This document shows positions 50,378 through 58,102 of a stretch of DNA of 58,102 nt, piece by piece. Location: positions 1 to 58,102 of the forward strand of contig WPAF01000004.1 in the NCBI GenBank assembly GCA_009772965.1, given 5' to 3'. Every line of letters begins with the position of its first letter. Position 1 is the stretch's first letter. The notes under the pieces are model-generated. The model had not been told where the DNA came from. It searched no databases and saw nothing but the letters and a program-made list of their open reading frames with translations. The position numbers were made by a program, and so were the translations under genes. Source of the stretch: Candidatus Saganbacteria bacterium (GTDB lineage: Bacteria; Margulisbacteria; WOR-1; XYC2-FULL-46-14; WPAF01).

Positions 50378-51339
50378 TTATATATGGTTTTTAATTTTAC
50401 AATTCGATGGTTGTTGGTATCGGCAATAAATATATCGCCGTTTTTTCCAGTTGAAATGCCCATGGGGTTATTAAATTCTCCTTCCTGATAGCCCTTTTTG
50501 CCAAAGGTAGAAAGGAGATTTCCTTTTTTATCAAATATTTGGAGGCGGTTATTGCCGGAGTCGGCAACATAAATATAATTATAATCAACCGCAATACCTG
50601 AAGGCTTTGAAAATTGGCCAAACCCTCCGATGCTTAAAATTGGCTTCCCATATTCATCCAGCTTTTGGATGCGATTGTTGTTTGTGTCGGCAATATAGAT
50701 ATTTTTTTCCCGGTCAACGGCAATATCCATCGGGTTGTCAAAAAATCCATCCCCAATGCCAAATCCGCCGATAGTTGAGAGGTAATTTCCCTCGCCGTCA
50801 AATTTTTGGATCCGGTCGTTGCCGGAGTCGGCCACATAAATGTTTCCTGCATAGTCAATAGTTATGCCTTTAGGGTTTTCAAATTTCCCGGTTTCTTTGC
50901 CAAACGAGCCCCAGGATTTTACAAAATTTCCCCTGATATCAAATTTTTGAACTCGGCTGTTTTCTTGATCCACAACATATATATAGTAATTAAAATCAAC
51001 CGCGATGGAGGAGGGGGTGTTAAACTGCCCCGAGCCGCTGCCAAACTTGCCGAATTGGTATTGAAAAGACCCGTCCTTATCGATTCTTTGGATGCGGTTG
51101 TTGCCGGTATCGGCGATAAAAATATTTCCCAGGCTTGTTGAAATGTCTCCGATAGTTGATATGCATACATCCTGGGGAAAATAAAACTGCCCTCCGCCCG
51201 ACCCGGAAAAACCAAAATCATTTACATATGTTAAGTTTGGGACGCCCACCTCAAAGGTTTGAGGCGGGGCAACTCCCATAGCAAACAAACTAGAATTAAG
51301 CGAGGATATTAGTAAAAAGGCCAATAATACCAATCTCAT
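50374..51339 (-). CDS. exported NHL-repeat beta-propeller protein
   Basis: A 321-aa protein with signal peptide (1-20, ending SLFAMG) and about six NHL repeats, each with the pattern FxxPxGIAVD...IYVADSGNNRIQ. Such propellers bind proteins, polymers or ligands at the cell surface. The repeats are close to one another in sequence, which suggests recent duplication. It is translated just ahead of the large barrel protein (ATGA overlap) and may be its exposed or periplasmic partner. Confidence 0.88.
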   Translation of the reverse strand: MRLVLLAFLLISSLNSSLFAMGVAPPQTFEVGVPNLTYVNDFGFSGSGGGQFYFPQDVCISTIGDISTSLGNIFIADTGNNRIQRIDKDGSFQYQFGKFGSGSGQFNTPSSIAVDFNYYIYVVDQENSRVQKFDIRGNFVKSWGSFGKETGKFENPKGITIDYAGNIYVADSGNDRIQKFDGEGNYLSTIGGFGIGDGFFDNPMDIAVDREKNIYIADTNNNRIQKLDEYGKPILSIGGFGQFSKPSGIAVDYNYIYVADSGNNRLQIFDKKGNLLSTFGKKGYQEGEFNNPMGISTGKNGDIFIADTNNHRIVKLKTIYK

Positions 51340-51453
51340 GTTGTAATATTATCACCAAATCGCTAGAATGTTAAGGGGTTTTATGTTACCATATGCAAAT
51401 AACGTGAAATTTCTGATGTGGATTGACGATAACAAATAGTACGCTAATTGGTG

Positions 51454-51459
51454 TATAAT
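51454..51459 (+). promoter_or_regulatory. -10 box of the lipoprotein operon
   Basis: TATAAT, with TTGACG 25 bases upstream, too far to be its normal -35, so only the -10 is claimed. It leads into an AAAAGGAG ribosome binding site and ATG 51488. The 148-base gap to the NHL gene holds nothing else. Confidence 0.4.
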
Positions 51460-51487
51460 TAAGCAGTTCGAGGAAAAGGAGAAAGTT

Positions 51488-53005
51488 ATGAAAAAAGCAA
51501 TCTGGATGGGTTCTATTGTAGTTATGTTGTTTGCGGTGGTCGTCATTTCAGGGTGCGGGCAGGAGATCAAGCCGGAGGTTAGCATGGGCCAGCCAGGAGG
51601 AATAATTATCCAGGGAGTGGTAAGAAATAGCACGTCAGCTTCAAAGGAAGCCTTGGCAGGAGCTATTGTAAAATTACTTGGCCCCACAGATATTAATACC
51701 ACAACTGATTCGAATGGATATTTTAAATTTGAAGGAGTTGTAATAGGGGAGCATACATTAATTATCTCAAAAGAAAGTTTTCAAGAGGGAAGACTCATCG
51801 TAAGCATTGCTGCGTTGACTCCAACCAACTCAGTTTTTACCAAAGATGTTAATTTATCAGATAATCCAGCCATATTATCAGTAGTAAGAGATAAAACTGC
51901 TTCTCCAGAAGCCCTGATAATAACCTTTAGCGAACCAATGGATACTTCAACAGTAATCCCTTATATTTCATACAATGGAGTAAGCGCAATGTCGGTCTCA
52001 GCCAAGGGAATAGTTTCTGTTAGTAAATCCTGGGATAGCGACAAAAAAATATTAACCGTTTATCCTCAGGGCAATTTTGCGCAAGGAGCAAAATATATAA
52101 TTATTTTAACTGGACCAAGCGGATCATATTCCAGCATTAGGGATACAGCAGGCAATAATCTAACTTATAATTACGGTGGGATTTTTTATTCATCTTCTTC
52201 TTATACAAACGGCACCGCTATTTGTGCTGATTTATTTACTGAATATTCAGGCAGTGCGCCTATTGATCCGCCAATAAATCTAAATATTAAAACTGTTAAG
52301 AGTAATTCAAGTGAAGTTGATTATTATGATGTTTATAATATCAATAACAATAGTAATAATAATGGTAATAATAATGTATTTGTTTTATCCTGGGATAAAG
52401 TGAAAGATGCATTAGGCTATAAAGTACTTTGCAGTATTAATGGCGGATTGTACCAACTTTATCAGCTCTATGATGATACTTACTATTGGACATACAAGCT
52501 TACAACATCAAATAATAATATCATAATTGATCTAAAGGCGTTGGATGAAAGCCTTTCTGATTATTCAAGAACTGAGTTGAATAATTATCCAGTGGATTAC
52601 GGAAATGGAATAAATTGGCCATTTATTGGCGCGAATTCTGTTAATTTTAAAGTAGTTGCGGTTAATCCCTCGGGCGAAGGGCCTGCATCTGCAGTTATTA
52701 CAGTAAAAGATACTAAAAAACCTATAGTTAGATATGCCAGTGATTACGGCTCTTATGCTCAGGTTTATTTTAGCGAACCCTTGGAAAAAGCCGGCGCAGA
52801 GGATATAAAGAATTATAGTATTCCTGGATATACGATTACTAAAGCAGTATTAACAAATTATTATTCCAGCCCAAGCTCAACCAATGTTTACCTATACGTA
52901 TCTCCTAATTTTACAGGGACTCCAAGCCTTGAGGTTGGTTCAGGGGTTAAAGATTTGACAGGCAACGAAATTGATCCAAGCGTGAAGAAAGCATTTATTT
53001 ATTAA
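51488..53005 (+). CDS. Ig-like surface lipoprotein
   Basis: A 505-aa lipoprotein: signal peptide with lipobox ISGC (Cys near 22). Domains in order are a carboxypeptidase-regulatory-like beta-sandwich (about 35-105, GVVRNSTSASKEALAGAIVKL), a Big_5-type Ig domain (about 115-225, ITFSEPMDTSTV), a fibronectin-like segment (about 255-405) interrupted by an Asn-rich run (NINNNSNNNGNNN, about 282-294), and a final Ig-type domain (VYFSEPLEKAGAED). Likely an extracellular scaffold. It is first in the plus-strand surface operon. Confidence 0.82.
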   Translation: MKKAIWMGSIVVMLFAVVVISGCGQEIKPEVSMGQPGGIIIQGVVRNSTSASKEALAGAIVKLLGPTDINTTTDSNGYFKFEGVVIGEHTLIISKESFQEGRLIVSIAALTPTNSVFTKDVNLSDNPAILSVVRDKTASPEALIITFSEPMDTSTVIPYISYNGVSAMSVSAKGIVSVSKSWDSDKKILTVYPQGNFAQGAKYIIILTGPSGSYSSIRDTAGNNLTYNYGGIFYSSSSYTNGTAICADLFTEYSGSAPIDPPINLNIKTVKSNSSEVDYYDVYNINNNSNNNGNNNVFVLSWDKVKDALGYKVLCSINGGLYQLYQLYDDTYYWTYKLTTSNNNIIIDLKALDESLSDYSRTELNNYPVDYGNGINWPFIGANSVNFKVVAVNPSGEGPASAVITVKDTKKPIVRYASDYGSYAQVYFSEPLEKAGAEDIKNYSIPGYTITKAVLTNYYSSPSSTNVYLYVSPNFTGTPSLEVGSGVKDLTGNEIDPSVKKAFIY

Positions 53006-53009
53006 TTTA

Positions 53010-54248
53010 ATGAAAAGAATAATTTTTGCAGTAATTATTGGCATTTTCTTAACTTTGCCATCCTGGGCTCTGAAAACGGATATTCCAAAGGATCATTGGG
53101 CCTACAAATCCCTTAATCAAGCGGCATCTTTTGAAATAACCTGCCCCTGGTTTGAAAATGCCGCCAAAGAAGCGACCCGATTAAATATTGCCGAGATATT
53201 TTCAAAATACATCAAATATCTTGATAAAAGCGGATTGATAAACCCGAAACCGGCGGCAATTGATGAGGAGTATGCAGACATTCCTGAAGATAGCCCATAT
53301 TTGGGCAGTATAAAAAGGGTTGTTTCTCAATATAAAATCATGCAGACATCTTCCGGGAATGAATTTAATATAGACCTTAATATGCCAATTGGGCAATTCG
53401 CGATTTCACTTTCAAAAATATTGTCATTAAGCAAAGATCTAAATATAGACAGGGCAGAGCTTGTCAGGATTACAAAGCGCCAATTTATGAGCAATTTCCC
53501 TGACTCAGCTTACAAAAGAAACAATTCTATCAAAAGATACGAGGTTGTTGCCGCGTTGGTAAAAGCGGTTGAATATTTAAAAGAAAAAAAACAGGCGCTT
53601 AAAACTGAAGAAATTGTCGCACCATCCAATTTAAAAGATAATATCTCCTTTGGCGGCATGATGGGGCATATTTATGAAAAATCATCTTCTACCAGCTCCC
53701 TCTCAATGTTTGGAGGAAAAATGGCTTACGAGCATCCTTTTGCCAAGGATTCCGCGGTAGAAGTGGCAGGATTGGGCTGTACTTATGATTTACAGAGCAT
53801 AACCCCAATGTTTCCCGCGGGAGTTAAAACCCAAACAGTTAAAGAGTCAATGCTTGACGCGCAGGTCAGCTATAAAAATGCCATTCCTTTTTACGTAGGC
53901 GGCGGCAAGCTTTCTTCGTTAGTAGGAGTTAGGAGTTTTTGGCTGGCAAATGAAGCGGCAAAAAGTTCGCTTTTGGGATTAAGGGGCGGTCTTGAGTATT
54001 TGACCAAAATTCAGGAGAAATTGGATGGCAAAATTAGGCTCGGAGTTACGGCAAAAATATTGGGAGAGCAGGGATCTTCAATTATAGGCGAGCCAAGCTC
54101 TGTGGTTGACTATGAATTGGGGTTGGCTTATTCAATTTTACCGGATGCATTCTTGAGCTTAAATTACGCGGGCGACGCGCTGGTGTTTAGCCGCTCATTT
54201 GTCAGGTATTTTAATACTCTTACCTTAAAAAGCGGGTGGAAAATATAA
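53010..54248 (+). CDS. SLH-domain porin-like outer-membrane protein
   Basis: A 412-aa exported protein. Signal peptide 1-20 (ending PSWALKT) is followed by an S-layer-homology motif, DIPKDHWAYKSLNQAA (about 24-39), and a second partial SLH unit (ADIPEDSPYLGSIKRV). The C-terminal part (about 210-412) is beta-strand rich, ending LTLKSGWKI, consistent with a membrane barrel. This SLH plus barrel plan tethers the outer membrane to peptidoglycan-linked polymer in several diderm lineages. It starts 4 nt after the lipoprotein stop. Confidence 0.72.
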   Translation: MKRIIFAVIIGIFLTLPSWALKTDIPKDHWAYKSLNQAASFEITCPWFENAAKEATRLNIAEIFSKYIKYLDKSGLINPKPAAIDEEYADIPEDSPYLGSIKRVVSQYKIMQTSSGNEFNIDLNMPIGQFAISLSKILSLSKDLNIDRAELVRITKRQFMSNFPDSAYKRNNSIKRYEVVAALVKAVEYLKEKKQALKTEEIVAPSNLKDNISFGGMMGHIYEKSSSTSSLSMFGGKMAYEHPFAKDSAVEVAGLGCTYDLQSITPMFPAGVKTQTVKESMLDAQVSYKNAIPFYVGGGKLSSLVGVRSFWLANEAAKSSLLGLRGGLEYLTKIQEKLDGKIRLGVTAKILGEQGSSIIGEPSSVVDYELGLAYSILPDAFLSLNYAGDALVFSRSFVRYFNTLTLKSGWKI

Positions 54249-54817
54249 TGAAATTATTTTTATCGGTTTTAACAATAATTGTTTTAAGCGTGACAGGCAA
54301 TGCTTATATGCTGGATAATTTTGAAGATGGGCTTATTAAAAAAGATCCCGCCTGGTTTGAATTTGACGGGGTTAAATTGGAGGTTTGTGAAAACGCGCTT
54401 TCTGTTTCCGGCTTTGCCAAAAACTGGTATATTGGCGGTATTGGAACCGATCTGGCAAAAGATTTATCAAGGTTTAAAACTTTTGAAATGGATGTTTACG
54501 GCTACGGGGATGCCAGCGGCAAGATAAAAGTTGAGTTATATGATGATGATAACGGCAATGATAAAATTGAAACAGATAAGAAATGGAAGCCGACCAATGA
54601 TGATTTATGGACGTCCGAAATAAACATTGATTGGTACGGCGCTAAGCATGTTTCAATCCCTTTTTCTGAATTTAAATGTGAAGGGAAGGGCAATAAAATT
54701 TGGGATCCCAATTTTGAAAACAATTCCAAAGGCATTATCAAGCTCCAGCTGATATTTTTATCCAGCACCAAGGTTGGAGACATTAACTGCAGTATAGATA
54801 ATATTCAGTTTAATTGA
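54248..54817 (+). CDS. small secreted protein with carbohydrate-binding-like fold
   Basis: A 189-aa protein with signal peptide (1-19, ending VTGNAYM). MLDNFEDG, then FKTFEMDVYGYGDASGKIKVELYDDDNGND and SIPFSEFKCEGKGN match in outline the galactose-binding-like/CIA30 type modules that open with xxxDFEdG. ATG 54248 overlaps the upstream gene's stop. It is last in the surface operon, and a palindromic repeat begins directly after its stop codon. Confidence 0.65.
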   Translation: MKLFLSVLTIIVLSVTGNAYMLDNFEDGLIKKDPAWFEFDGVKLEVCENALSVSGFAKNWYIGGIGTDLAKDLSRFKTFEMDVYGYGDASGKIKVELYDDDNGNDKIETDKKWKPTNDDLWTSEINIDWYGAKHVSIPFSEFKCEGKGNKIWDPNFENNSKGIIKLQLIFLSSTKVGDINCSIDNIQFN

Positions 54818-54893
54818 GTAGGGCAAGGGCCTCGGCCGTGAGCTCGGCCGAACGGTTTATCCCTTGCCGGCAACGGACAAGCCGTTGCCCTAC
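54818..54893 (-). repeat. palindromic repeat, copy 2 of 2 (complete)
   Basis: 76 bp with terminal inverted repeats GTAGGGCAA...TTGCCCTAC, starting at the base after the TGA of the preceding gene. It is the inverted counterpart of 43736-43804 and is likely able to fold into a strong hairpin acting as a terminator. Confidence 0.85.
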
Positions 54894-54944
54894 ATTTATT
54901 TTCTTGGGTTTCCATTAAATCCATTTCCCTCTCCCAAAATTTAT

Positions 54945-54952
54945 GCTAAAAT
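54945..54952 (+). promoter_or_regulatory. extended -10 promoter of rnfCDG
   Basis: TGCTAAAAT forms an extended -10 about 9 nt before the GTG start of rnfC, so the leader would be only a few bases long. Confidence 0.4.
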
Positions 54953-54961
54953 TGATAAATT

Positions 54962-56248
54962 GTGTTTTGGTTAAAATCATTTAAGGGTGGAATTCATCCC
55001 AAATATCATAAGGAATTAACAAACTTCAAACCTATTGAAGAAGCGGAATACCCCTCAAAAGTTGTCATCCCTCTTTTACAGCATACTGGCGCGTTATGCG
55101 AACCACTGGTTAAGCCGGGGGATTATGTAAAAGTCGGGCAAAAGATTGGCGATTCTAATAAATATATTTCTGCTCCAGTCCATGCTTCAATTTCCGGCAC
55201 AGTAAAAGCGGTTGAACCGCGTTTGTGCTTTACCGGCGCAATGGTTAATTCTGTTGAAATTGAATCCGATTCAAAAAAAGAAATACTTGACGGCATTTCT
55301 CCGCCCAAAGGCGACGTAATCTCCGCGATTAAAGAGGCCGGGATTGTGGGGATGGGCGGCGCCGCGTTTCCAACACATGTTAAATTGTCCCTTCCAAAAG
55401 ATAAAAAAATCGATGCGTTAATCATTAATGGGGCTGAGTGCGAGCCATATCTTACTTGCGACCACAGAACAATGCTAGAGGATGCCTACCTGATTGTTTA
55501 TGGGATAGAAACTGCGAAGAAAGTGCTTTCTGTTTCAAATATATTTTTTGGGATAGAGAGCAACAAAAAAGACGCCATTAAATTTTTCCGCGAAAGAATA
55601 CCTGGGATTAAACTAGTTAAGCTTGAAACAAAATATCCCCAAGGGGGAGAAAGACAACTGATTAAAGCAGTTCTTGGAAGAGAAGTGCCGTCCGGCGGCC
55701 TGCCTTATGAAGTTGGCGCGGTAGTGCTCAATGTTGGCACCTGCGCCCAAATTGCCAAAACCATGAAAACCGGAATGCCTGTGGTTGACAGGGTAGTTAC
55801 GGTCACTGGTAAATATCTAAAAGAGCCAAAAAACCTTCGCGTGCGGATCGGGACATCCTTTACGGAGTTGATTAATCAGTGCGGCGGAGTGACAAAAGGA
55901 GAAATTAAAAAAGTAATTGCAGGCGGCCCGATGATGGGATTTGCCGTGCCAAGCCTGGATGTGCCTGTGGTAAAAGGGACATCTGGGATATTGGTTATGA
56001 CAGAAGAAGAAGCCAAAGTTCCAGATCCCGAGTCCTGCGTTAGGTGCGGAAAATGTGTTGATATTTGTCCGCAGTATTTAATGCCCAACTTTCTAGGGGA
56101 TTACGCGGAAAACGGAAAATTCGATAAAGCGCAAAAATATGGGGCTTTGGACTGCATTGAATGCGGCGCCTGTTCCTATGTCTGTGCCAGCAAGAGGCAT
56201 TTAGTCCAGTTAATTAAATTGGCAAAAACGGAGATTGCAAAGAAATGA
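54962..56248 (+). CDS. rnfC: Rnf complex subunit RnfC
   Basis: A 428-aa peripheral subunit of the Rnf ferredoxin:NAD oxidoreductase, carrying NADH and FMN sites and two [4Fe4S] clusters. The glycine-rich GIVGMGGAAFPTHVKLSLP (about 124-142), AECEPYLTCDHR and the cluster motifs CVRCGKCVDICPQYLMP (about 360-376) and CIECGACSYVCASKRHLVQ (about 399-417) are intact. GTG start. It is first gene of an overlapping rnfC-D-G run, which couples electron flow to ion pumping across the membrane. Confidence 0.96.
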   Translation: MFWLKSFKGGIHPKYHKELTNFKPIEEAEYPSKVVIPLLQHTGALCEPLVKPGDYVKVGQKIGDSNKYISAPVHASISGTVKAVEPRLCFTGAMVNSVEIESDSKKEILDGISPPKGDVISAIKEAGIVGMGGAAFPTHVKLSLPKDKKIDALIINGAECEPYLTCDHRTMLEDAYLIVYGIETAKKVLSVSNIFFGIESNKKDAIKFFRERIPGIKLVKLETKYPQGGERQLIKAVLGREVPSGGLPYEVGAVVLNVGTCAQIAKTMKTGMPVVDRVVTVTGKYLKEPKNLRVRIGTSFTELINQCGGVTKGEIKKVIAGGPMMGFAVPSLDVPVVKGTSGILVMTEEEAKVPDPESCVRCGKCVDICPQYLMPNFLGDYAENGKFDKAQKYGALDCIECGACSYVCASKRHLVQLIKLAKTEIAKK

Positions 56249-57171
56249 GCAAATTGATAGTAACGCCTGCCCCTCATATCAAAGACTCCGATACAGTTTC
56301 AAAGCAAATGCGCAATGTTTTTATTGCCCTAATCCCTGCGCTTATCGCAAGCGTCATATTTTTTGGAACCAATGCTTTGGTTGTAATTATCACAACTGTT
56401 TTATCTTCGGTATTGTTTGAAGTAATTATTTTAAAAATACGCAAGAAGGCGATAAAAAAATCTGATATTTCAAGTTCGGCTCTTACAGGACTGCTTTTGG
56501 CTTTTTGCGTATCCTCATTTATGCCCTGGTGGATTATGATTTTAGCTTCGTTTATCGCGATTGCGGTGGCCAAGCACGCGTTTGGCGGCCTGGGATTTAA
56601 CATTTTTAACCCGGCGCTTGCGGCTAGGGCATTTATTTTAGCTTCCTGGCCGGTGCTGATGACAACTTGGCTTGCCCCGTATGCCGCCATTACTTCTGCC
56701 ACGCCTCTGGAGCTATTGAAAGAAAATGGGATTTCTGCAGATTATTTAACTATGTTTATTGGCAACCATGCCGGGTCAATAGGCGAAACTTCAGCTATAG
56801 CCCTGTTAATTGGGGCATTATACCTCTTGGTTACACGAACTATTGATTTTAGGGTTCCTGCTTCATATCTGATTACAGTTGTTGCTATGTCGCTTGTAAT
56901 GGGGCAGGATATAGTTTTTCAGCTTTTAGCCGGAGGGTTGATCCTTGGGGCGTTTTTTATGGCAACCGATCCCGTCACTTCGCCGGTTACAAAGCCGGGC
57001 AGATGGGTTTTTGGCGCTGGCTGCGGCTTTATTACAATGATAATCAGGGTTTGGGGAGGATATCCGGAGGGAGTTTGTTATTCAATTTTAATAATGAATG
57101 CAGTTGTGCCGCTGCTGGACAGATATTTACAGGGCAGGATATTCGGCTGTAAAAGGTGGAATGTCGTATGA
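56245..57171 (+). CDS. rnfD: Rnf complex subunit RnfD
   Basis: A 308-aa membrane subunit with about nine transmembrane segments. The covalent FMN attachment threonine lies in the family segment TDPVTSPVTKPGR (about 241-253), and FGGLGFNIFNPALAARAFI is strongly conserved. It forms part of the ion channel with RnfA, E and G. Overlaps rnfC by 4 nt and rnfG by 4 nt. Confidence 0.95.
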   Translation: MSKLIVTPAPHIKDSDTVSKQMRNVFIALIPALIASVIFFGTNALVVIITTVLSSVLFEVIILKIRKKAIKKSDISSSALTGLLLAFCVSSFMPWWIMILASFIAIAVAKHAFGGLGFNIFNPALAARAFILASWPVLMTTWLAPYAAITSATPLELLKENGISADYLTMFIGNHAGSIGETSAIALLIGALYLLVTRTIDFRVPASYLITVVAMSLVMGQDIVFQLLAGGLILGAFFMATDPVTSPVTKPGRWVFGAGCGFITMIIRVWGGYPEGVCYSILIMNAVVPLLDRYLQGRIFGCKRWNVV

Positions 57172-57626
57172 AAGAAATTATATCCCTTGGCTTATTTTTA
57201 GCTTTTGCTTCAGCCATTGCCGCGGGAATGCTGGCGTTTACCTACACTTCCACATATGACAGGATTGTGATGGAAAAGCAAAAAGAAATTGAAAGCGCGA
57301 AAACTGAAATATTAGCTGGCCAAAAAGGTAAAGTCGTAGAAGCTTTGCCAAAGGGCTATGCCGGAAATATTAATATGCTTGTTGGCATTGACGAAAATAA
57401 TAAAGTTACCGGTGTTAAAATTATTACAATGAATGAAACCCCGGGTTTAGGCGCTAATGCGGCAGATGCTAATTTTTTAAGACAGTTTATTGGCAAGTCA
57501 CAATCTGATAGATTTGTCCCAAAAGAAGATATTCAGGCATTAACAGGGGCAACAATCACTTCTAGAGCGGTTTGCAATGGAGTAAAAGAAGCTTTTATTA
57601 AAGGCAGTCAAGCGCCACAGAAATAG
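57168..57626 (+). CDS. rnfG: Rnf complex subunit RnfG
   Basis: A 152-aa subunit with one N-terminal membrane anchor (about 5-25) and a periplasmic FMN-binding domain. NETPGLGANA and the flavin-attachment motif LTGATITSRAV (FMN linked to the second threonine) are present. ATG 57168 fits AGGTGG at 57155 and the 4-nt overlap with rnfD. The subunits RnfE, RnfA and RnfB, which normally follow, are not in the remaining 476 bases. Confidence 0.94.
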   Translation: MKEIISLGLFLAFASAIAAGMLAFTYTSTYDRIVMEKQKEIESAKTEILAGQKGKVVEALPKGYAGNINMLVGIDENNKVTGVKIITMNETPGLGANAADANFLRQFIGKSQSDRFVPKEDIQALTGATITSRAVCNGVKEAFIKGSQAPQK

Positions 57627-57882
57627 CCGCGTTCATTGAACTTTGAAAGCTTCTTAAAATTGTCCTTACATGAGGTTGTGAATCTATCTTTACCAATACC
57701 GCGCTTTTAATCTTTAAAATCTCTTCTTTTGCTTTTTCTTTTCCATGCGTATTCATTATTAAGGCAATTTCGCAGATTATTTTGTCTTCTAAATCAAATA
57801 AATACTGGGGCTTGTTTGTCTTTTCAATTATTGATATAAATTCTTCAAAACTGTCTATTGTAAAACTTTTTAAGGGACTCAT
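57598..57882 (-). CDS. 94-aa hypothetical protein convergent with rnfG
   Basis: A helical protein (FTIDSFEEFISIIEKTNKPQ, IALIMNTHGKEKAKEEILKI, HVRTILRSFQSSMNAAISV) with no recognised family. Its 3' end overlaps the rnfG end by 29 nt. AGAGAGG lies about 5 nt before the ATG at 57882. Its place right after rnfG separates the three rnf genes from whatever follows. Confidence 0.5.
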   Translation of the reverse strand: MSPLKSFTIDSFEEFISIIEKTNKPQYLFDLEDKIICEIALIMNTHGKEKAKEEILKIKSAVLVKIDSQPHVRTILRSFQSSMNAAISVALDCL

Positions 57883-57976
57883 AAATCCTCTCTTTCAAGA
57901 AGTCAAGCTTCTCTGTATATATATCGGGTAAAAGAGAGGATAATTTCAGCTTATTTAGAATTACTCGTATACTGAA

Positions 57977-57998
57977 ACCCCACACTGAAGTGTGGGGT
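57977..57998. repeat. perfect 22-nt hairpin near the right edge
   Basis: ACCCCACACT-GA-AGTGTGGGGT. The arms are the same CCCCACAC/GTGTGGGG pair found in the MITE-like element at 10182, only with a shorter loop, so it may be a remnant of a related element or a terminator. Between 57883 and here I see no gene. Confidence 0.5.
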
Positions 57999-57999
57999 A

Positions 58000-58102
58000 T
58001 TATTGGGGACTGTTGCGAAATAAAGGGGATGAGCAGGGGCTGAGATTAGCGTTAGTTTTTTTGCGCGATAAACCAACATAAGCATCAAACTTATCTGACT
58101 TA
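58000..58102 (-). mobile_element. possible end of an insertion sequence entering from the right
   Basis: GGGGACTGTTGCGAAAT (from 58005) resembles the inverted ends of the element at 10182 (GGAACTGTTGCA). From it a minus-strand frame of 33 codons is open to the window edge (DAYVGLSRKKTNAN..., ending LFRNSPQ), stopping at 58000-58002 within a few bases of the putative terminal repeat, as transposase genes often do. No transposase motif is visible, so the call is tentative. Confidence 0.3.

Noticed and set aside
50634-51221. Several frames antisense or out of frame in the NHL gene
   Set aside because: They arise from the repetitive NHL coding sequence and are shadows.

Overview
This 58.1 kb window is bacterial chromosome of moderate to low GC with dense, often overlapping genes. 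Gene content points to a diderm, probably anaerobic and fermentative uncultured lineage: a secretin, large signal-peptide beta-barrel candidates, an SLH-domain porin-like protein, LCP cell-wall ligase, Rnf subunits, pyruvate phosphate dikinase and class I iron-sulfur fumarase. The SLH-porin style, UPF0280, RRM protein and Re-citrate/homocitrate-synthase-like enzyme would suit the Margulisbacteria/Saganbacteria (WOR-1) neighbourhood. That placement is inference; there is no rRNA here to test it.

Layout. 0-4.6 kb: an AEP primase-helicase-PLD nuclease (TOTE-type conflict protein) with a RecQ helicase directly downstream. 4.7-12.4 kb: accessory mixture with an AAA/DUF4143 ATPase, a sigma-factor fragment, a nucleotidyltransferase pair, an ICMT-like membrane enzyme, a broken alpha/beta hydrolase, an ArsR-methyltransferase-DsrE operon, a MITE-like repeat, a Fic protein with a palindromic promoter and another methyltransferase. 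12.4-21 kb: minus-strand housekeeping block in transcription order RRM protein, yqeK, LCP protein, truncated rsfS, tRNA-Ala, ppdK, dgt, dnaG, rpoD. 21-26 kb: glmU-like uridylyltransferase, a second NTase/HEPN pair, a second Fic protein, a coiled-coil protein, small ORFs and an IS630-type transposase scrap.

26-32 kb: nadK, a membrane protein with a possible nuclease fold, galT, a TPR lytic transglycosylase, ruvB and hisB. 32.2-34.6 kb: an AT-rich restriction-modification island. 34.6-43.7 kb: a PilP-like lipoprotein and small secretin, UPF0280, aroE, then a plus-strand run of Re-citrate/homocitrate synthase, purE, cvpA, mdh, fumarase alpha and beta, half-size solute-binding protein, DUF4911 and YqeG phosphatase. 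43.8-45.7 kb: ruvCA and a MntA/HepT pair. 45.7-54.8 kb: surface and export genes (1031-aa barrel protein, NHL propeller, Ig-like lipoprotein, SLH porin-like protein, small secreted protein), with a decayed partial duplicate of the barrel gene. 54.9-57.6 kb: rnfCDG. The right edge holds an orphan gene, a perfect hairpin and possibly the end of an insertion sequence.

Themes. Defence and conflict genes are over-represented: TOTE-RecQ, R-M, three nucleotidyltransferase/HEPN-like pairs, two Fic proteins and one DUF4143 ATPase. Several housekeeping promoters place the -10 box exactly 6 nt before the start codon (galT, lytic transglycosylase, aroE, ruvC, Fic), suggesting leaderless mRNAs. Short palindromic repeats have reshaped gene ends, notably at the fumarase-beta/solute-binding protein junction. 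All identifications come from reading motifs by eye; no database search was run.
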